From: G963663365 sp963663365
GTDB taxonomy: Bacteria > Hinthialibacterota > Hinthialibacteria > Hinthialibacterales > G963663365
Assembly (NCBI GenBank): GCA_963663365.2
Contig: CAXXIH010000002.1
Location: forward strand, 1 to 64,000
Direction of reading: 5' to 3'
Length of the DNA stretch: 64,000 bases
Part shown: positions 60,491 to 64,000 of the stretch, one piece after another
Position numbering within the stretch: the first letter of the stretch is position 1
Layout of the letters: the number at the start of each line of letters is the position of its first letter
Notes under the pieces: generated by a model
The model's database searches: none
The model's input: the letters and a program-made list of their open reading frames with translations, nothing else
Told to the model about the DNA's origin: nothing
Program-made: the position numbers and the translations under genes

Positions 60491-60887
60491 AACCTCCCTC
60501 CCCATCCACCCAACTCTGCAAACGTTTCGTGCCCTTCGTGCCCCTTTCGTGGTTTCGTGATTCAAATATATGGAGCCAATCGGTATGCAGGGTGCTGATT
60601 AGGAATATCTAATAAATACACCCTGAAATCGTAGGTCCTGCCTTGGCTGGATCCTGCCCGGTCACTCCGCGGGAGGGCGAGTCTCCTGACGAGCCGCTTC
60701 CTATTATAAGCTACACCTGTATCTCTTTCCGGGGTGGGGCGCAAGAGGTGGTAGTTTATTTTGCCTATCGCTAAAACTCCCCCGCTATCTACCAACTCCG
60801 CATACTTTTCGTGCCCTTCATGCCCTTTTCGTGCTTTCGTGATTCTACTCTCTATCGGGGGTACTCACGCCGCGGGGCCACCTTTAA
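60485..60887 (+). repeat. Interspersed hairpin-repeat island 12
   Basis: Modules are: 'cctccctccccatccacccaactctgcaaacgtttcgtgcccttcgtgcccc', 'ggtttcgtgattcaaata', 'gcagggtgctgattaggaatatctaataaatac', 'ctgaaatcgtagg', CCTGCC-TT-GGCTGG (imperfect stem), GCCCG-GTCAC and a B-box with a compensated stem (60671-60696, GTC-TCCT-GAC). Then come 'cttcctattataagctacacctgtatctct', 'ggggtggggcgcaagagg', 'aactcccccgctatctaccaactccgc', 'cgtgctttcgtgattctac' and a final CACGCCGCGGGG before the stop of the minus-strand kinase gene at 60888. Confidence 0.78.
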
Positions 60888-62309
60888 TCACTGCACTTTG
60901 CGCAAATTGCAATAAATCTTATGACGTTCCATATCCGGCCGTTTTCCACATTCTTCCCGTACCCATTTTTCTGCAATTTCTTCAAGAGGCGCGTTTTCAA
61001 GAGCCGCAACGGCCAAAATCGCCGCACCGAGACTGGTCGGTTCTTCGCATTGGATTGCCGCTACCGGAATCCCCAATACATCGGCCTTGATCTGAAGCCA
61101 CAGTCGGCTTCGGGCCGCGCCGCCGATGGAGTGAATTATTTCCGGCTTCGGGCCACCTGTTAACAAATGCACTTGATGCTTAAGTGCAAAAGCCACCGCT
61201 TCCAGAATCGCTCGGACAGCATGTCCCCGCGTATGAATGTCTTTCATACCTACAAAGATATCCCCCAGGTGGGAGGTGGCCGGTTTCGGATGTACCCGAA
61301 GACCATCTGCGCCGGGGGCAATCTTCTCTGCTTCTCGATCTAATTCCTTAAAGGAGACGTCTTTATTCAAGCCGTTACGGTAGGCTTCGAGCAAGTTGGC
61401 GGATGTATCTCCAAAAACCATCTGATAATAAAGACCATCGCGAAATGATGGTCCCTGAAAGACACCGTGTCTATTTGAATCTCCGAATCCCTCTGCGCAA
61501 CGTACCGTAGCAAGCACAGTTCCCGTCGTTTCCGATAATCCGCCGTCAGCGCAATTCCCCGCGCCTATTGCTCCCGCGTATTGATCCAGACATCCCAAAA
61601 CGACTGCGCAGTTGTTCGGAACACTCAACCGTTGCGCCGTCTCATCTTTGATTTTCCCCAGCATAGAACCCGCCCGGGCGATGCTCGGGAGACAGCCGGA
61701 GGGGATTCGGAGATTACGGATTGGGTTTTCAAACCATTGCAAAGAATGGATATTTACCAAGCCGGTCAATCCGGCCGCCCCTCCTTCTGTGATGTGTTCA
61801 CCCGTTAACCAAAGCGCCAAGTAATCCCCAAGTAGGCAGATCTTCACAGTTTTGCTCCAAAGATCCGAATGATTCTCTTGCAGCCATAGAATCTTGGCGG
61901 CCATAAATTCGTGAGACAATCCCGGTATGCCCGTCGTTGCCGCAAACGACGTATCGGCGCATAGCTCATTGAGTTGTGGCGCAAAGGCTTTTGCCCGGCC
62001 ATCGGGCCATAAGAGAAATGGAGTCAGACAGCAGCCGCCCGTATCCAATAAGGCAAAGCTATTGGTTTGTGTTGCGAAACAGATCGCCGCAACATCATAG
62101 AGACCCGCTGTGCGCGATGCACTCAAGTCTTTTGTTAGTGAAATAATGGTTTCTTGAAAATCTTTTTCGCTGAGTTCCCAGAGCCCTGGTTGAGGATGGC
62201 TGATGGCTGGTGCCTTACGAGATACCGACAGCACGTCACCACTGACTGCATGAAAGAGGCACGCTTTAAAATAAGTCGTCCCTAAATCAAAAGTCAGTAT
62301 CGTTTTCAC
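60888..62309 (-). CDS. FGGY-family carbohydrate kinase
   Basis: The start is GTG 62309 (read VKTILTFDLGTTYFKACLF). The protein has 473 residues. The N-terminal phosphate motif FDLGTTYFKA, CFATQTNSFALLDTGG, WPDGRAKAF, and the C-terminal FGGY signature region (GGAARSRLWLQIKADVLGIP, EEPTSLGAAILAVAALE) are present. The catalytic Asp is in GCLDQYAGAIGAG. It is closest in layout to xylulokinase/gluconokinase-like members, but the substrate cannot be told. The gene is 24 bp downstream of the ceramidase-like gene on the same strand and so belongs to its operon. The kinase would act in the cytoplasm on a sugar released by the exported enzymes. Confidence 0.92.
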   Translation of the reverse strand: MKTILTFDLGTTYFKACLFHAVSGDVLSVSRKAPAISHPQPGLWELSEKDFQETIISLTKDLSASRTAGLYDVAAICFATQTNSFALLDTGGCCLTPFLLWPDGRAKAFAPQLNELCADTSFAATTGIPGLSHEFMAAKILWLQENHSDLWSKTVKICLLGDYLALWLTGEHITEGGAAGLTGLVNIHSLQWFENPIRNLRIPSGCLPSIARAGSMLGKIKDETAQRLSVPNNCAVVLGCLDQYAGAIGAGNCADGGLSETTGTVLATVRCAEGFGDSNRHGVFQGPSFRDGLYYQMVFGDTSANLLEAYRNGLNKDVSFKELDREAEKIAPGADGLRVHPKPATSHLGDIFVGMKDIHTRGHAVRAILEAVAFALKHQVHLLTGGPKPEIIHSIGGAARSRLWLQIKADVLGIPVAAIQCEEPTSLGAAILAVAALENAPLEEIAEKWVREECGKRPDMERHKIYCNLRKVQ

Positions 62310-62332
62310 ATTGAAAGCTCAAAAAGCATAGA

Positions 62333-63679
62333 TTAGATATCAGCGCCTGAGTTCCGAAGAACGGTCAATTGTTCAAGAGTCTTCTTGACCAAGAGCAAAC
62401 CGCTGTCGGGGCTTTTGAAGAGCGCGTTCGATGCCTCATATCCGCCTTCTTGAACAGCTTCTTCTGTAACCAAATACCCCTGAAGTTCACCATTTGCCAT
62501 ACTGATGATATGGGCATTCGGGAACTGTTCACGGACTTTCAGCGCAAACTCGACAAAAACCTCACCCGGCCACCCGACCAGGAACCATTCGCCAACTTGC
62601 ACAATTTGTATTTCCGCCGGAAGACAGTTCGCTGCCGCATCCTGGATACGGCCCATTTCCGCTGCCCGGGCCAGCACAAGTGTTTCTTCCGCGCCGAATA
62701 CATCGCATTCGGCCGTGCGAACCTCGGCGCGTGGTGCTCCCGATTCTCCCAAGGATTTCAGCCGTCTTTGGGATGCTTCAAGATGGGCTTCCGCATCAGC
62801 GACACTCGGAAACTCCCGCAATGGAAGATCGGCTGCAATTTGTTTGCATTCCAGCCGCAAGGTAGGTCTGCATTCCACATCGGCGATGGCCTTTTCAATT
62901 TCGCGGCCCAAAAGCTCTCCCAATCGTTCGGCCTCTGCGAATGTGTTGGAACGTACCACGTGACGTGTGCTTTGGTTCCCGCATGCCCCCGTATGGTAAA
63001 TAACCGGGCATTGGCGTGTTAACACGAACTTCTGAACATGCACCCGTGTCATGGCAGGAAAATCGCCGCTGATGAGACGCGAGTCTTCATGAAGCACGGT
63101 GGGATGCATACTGCACACCATCATTATGGCGATGCACCGATCATTTGTCGCATCCCGTACAACCAAGATTGGCACAGTCGGAATCGAGGGACCTGCGGGA
63201 TCCCGGCGGTTTGTGCCGGTGCAGGAACCGTCCGCATAGGCGAGACCCGCTTTTGCCGGACGCGCCTTGTGGGCCGCTTCTTCAGCCGCCGATACGATGC
63301 CGTCTTCCAGGCGTTTCACATAGTCGGGATCGGGATCCGGAACCGCCTTATCTCCTTCATTGGAAAGACATTTCACGGTCAGCGGACCCGAGTGCGTATG
63401 TGTCGCAGTAACCATGATATTCCCGGCGGGAATCCCGGTTGAAGCACAAATCCGTTCGCGGATACGGGCGGTCATTGCCTTGCTGACATAAATCACATCG
63501 CAGGCCGCAAACAACAACTCGGTTGTTCCGTCTGAAAGATAGAGCGACGAAACAAGTAAAGGGTCATGCACACCTTGGCTCCATCGCTCCACATGCGGAT
63601 ACCCATACAAAAACTGTGGTTTCGATGGTGTAACGTCTGCAACGGCGGCCCCCGCCCGGAGACAGGCTGTAGTATTCAT
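62333..63679 (-). CDS. Neutral/alkaline ceramidase N-terminal-domain-like protein
   Basis: ATG 63679 (MNTTACLRAGAAVADVTPSK) has GAGGATAG about 6-12 bases upstream. The protein of 448 residues has the neutral ceramidase-type core: AAVADVTPSKPQFLYGY, VHDPLLVSSLYLSDG, the zinc-binding HTHSGP in ATHTHSGPLTV, VCSMHPTVL, YHTGACGNQSTRH and VGWPGEVFVEFALKVRE. No signal peptide is present and the C-terminal domain of true ceramidases is lacking, so this short form probably has another amide or ester substrate. Similar short proteins occur next to sugar kinases and dehydrogenases in related phyla. It heads a two-gene operon with the FGGY kinase. Confidence 0.86.
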   Translation of the reverse strand: MNTTACLRAGAAVADVTPSKPQFLYGYPHVERWSQGVHDPLLVSSLYLSDGTTELLFAACDVIYVSKAMTARIRERICASTGIPAGNIMVTATHTHSGPLTVKCLSNEGDKAVPDPDPDYVKRLEDGIVSAAEEAAHKARPAKAGLAYADGSCTGTNRRDPAGPSIPTVPILVVRDATNDRCIAIMMVCSMHPTVLHEDSRLISGDFPAMTRVHVQKFVLTRQCPVIYHTGACGNQSTRHVVRSNTFAEAERLGELLGREIEKAIADVECRPTLRLECKQIAADLPLREFPSVADAEAHLEASQRRLKSLGESGAPRAEVRTAECDVFGAEETLVLARAAEMGRIQDAAANCLPAEIQIVQVGEWFLVGWPGEVFVEFALKVREQFPNAHIISMANGELQGYLVTEEAVQEGGYEASNALFKSPDSGLLLVKKTLEQLTVLRNSGADI

Positions 63680-64000
63680 TGGCTCTATCCTCTTACGTAC
63701 TCTATCCAAGGTAAGGTCTTGCGGCCAGTAACTTCTACACGAGTGTAAACTATCACAAAAACTGTAAAAGCAAACATCTGTTACGATTCCCCCAAAAATG
63801 CCTGTTTTAGTTGTCTCGAACTGCCTATTCTGCGCCTTGTGAAGAATCGTGCCGGGCTCTTCTGTTCTAAGGAATCCAATCTTGAAGATATCGCCATGAT
63901 TCCGGGTGATTCACTCAGTTGTGTTCTTTCTGTTATCTACGATTTGCCCGATTCGAATGAATCTGTTTTATTGTGATTGTCAGGCGTTCGGTCGGAGCCT
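63680..64000. other. Upstream region of the ceramidase-like gene, no further gene seen
   Basis: The last 320 bases contain no ORF with start, RBS and codon character that I can support. One frame (about 63738-63976, ending TGA) is open without a start codon and reads NRAGLFCSKESNLEDIAMIP, which could be a remnant, but nothing confirms it. The AT-rich part at 63730-63780 is a plausible promoter region for the minus-strand operon. Confidence 0.4.

Noticed and set aside
63738..63976. Possible partial gene at the right edge
   Set aside because: The frame is open but has no start codon, no RBS and no recognisable motif. It was left as unassigned.
1..64000. tRNA or rRNA genes
   Set aside because: I looked for T-loop and acceptor-stem patterns and conserved rRNA segments and found none that fold as a tRNA. 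The 12-base anti-SD match at 5956 is isolated.

Overview
The window is about 64 kb of a mid-GC bacterial chromosome carrying roughly 37 protein genes, two insertion sequences and, in the gene-free stretches, an unusual population of structured interspersed repeats. The gene content is typical of deep-branching heterotrophs near the PVC group (Lentisphaerota, Planctomycetota, Hydrogenedentota, Sumerlaeota): many Tat or Sec exported enzymes, a sulfatase, BNR sialidase-like proteins, a 3-keto-disaccharide hydrolase (DUF1080), DUF4091 and ceramidase-like proteins, exported PQQ-type beta-propellers, and several stand-alone type II-like prepilins with an almost identical N-terminus. There is no rRNA, tRNA or marker gene, so the phylum is an inference.

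Layout. 1-5 kb: the end of a probable alpha/beta hydrolase, a TIGR01777 epimerase and a large FG-GAP/DUF4091 protein broken by a frameshift. 5-8.3 kb: two prepilins flanking an unknown exported protein, with clear terminators. 8.6-12.3 kb: a beta-propeller sensor histidine kinase and its LuxR-type regulator. 13.5-16.8 kb: ApbE, a DoxX-like membrane protein and a Tat-exported Gfo/Idh/MocA oxidoreductase. 17.4-26.9 kb (minus strand): an exported PQQ protein with a methyltransferase-like domain, an FGE-fold lipoprotein, two paralogous exported proteins of unknown function and a TolB-like protein. 27-32 kb: HAD hydrolase and glutamine amidotransferase, FAH-family protein, metallophosphoesterase, ACT-domain protein. 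32.3-38.5 kb: exported unknown, sialidase-like protein, nitroreductase, unknown enzyme, DUF5320 protein and a flavodoxin-like reductase. 39-48.9 kb: a third prepilin, DUF1080 protein, a second and larger PQQ/methyltransferase-like/malectin protein, a sulfatase and an isocitrate dehydrogenase-type enzyme. 49-57 kb: an unknown membrane protein behind a dyad-rich promoter, PPK2, a DUF362 protein, a methyltransferase, an aldo/keto reductase-like protein and a redoxin-sialidase fusion. 57-60.5 kb: an IS1182-type element with an IS200-type element nested in it, then a small exported protein and a gene remnant. 60.9-63.7 kb: FGGY sugar kinase and ceramidase-like protein.

The exported hydrolases, oxidoreductases and kinase suggest breakdown of sulfated or otherwise modified glycans. 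No SusC/D pair, ABC importer or secretion machinery is visible.

The most striking feature is non-coding. More than a dozen intergenic islands of 140 to 1150 bp are built from the same short hairpin modules. The stems change by compensatory substitutions while loops and a tandem GA/GA motif are kept. Every copy I found reads in the same direction along the + strand, whatever the strand of the neighbouring genes. Nearly every island touches the 3' end of a gene. Two islands have terminal inverted repeats of the form GAAGTGGTTTCAAAAC next to TA, and in two others the left end overlaps the TAG stop codon of the upstream gene. I know of no description of this family, and it is the best candidate for a new system in the window.
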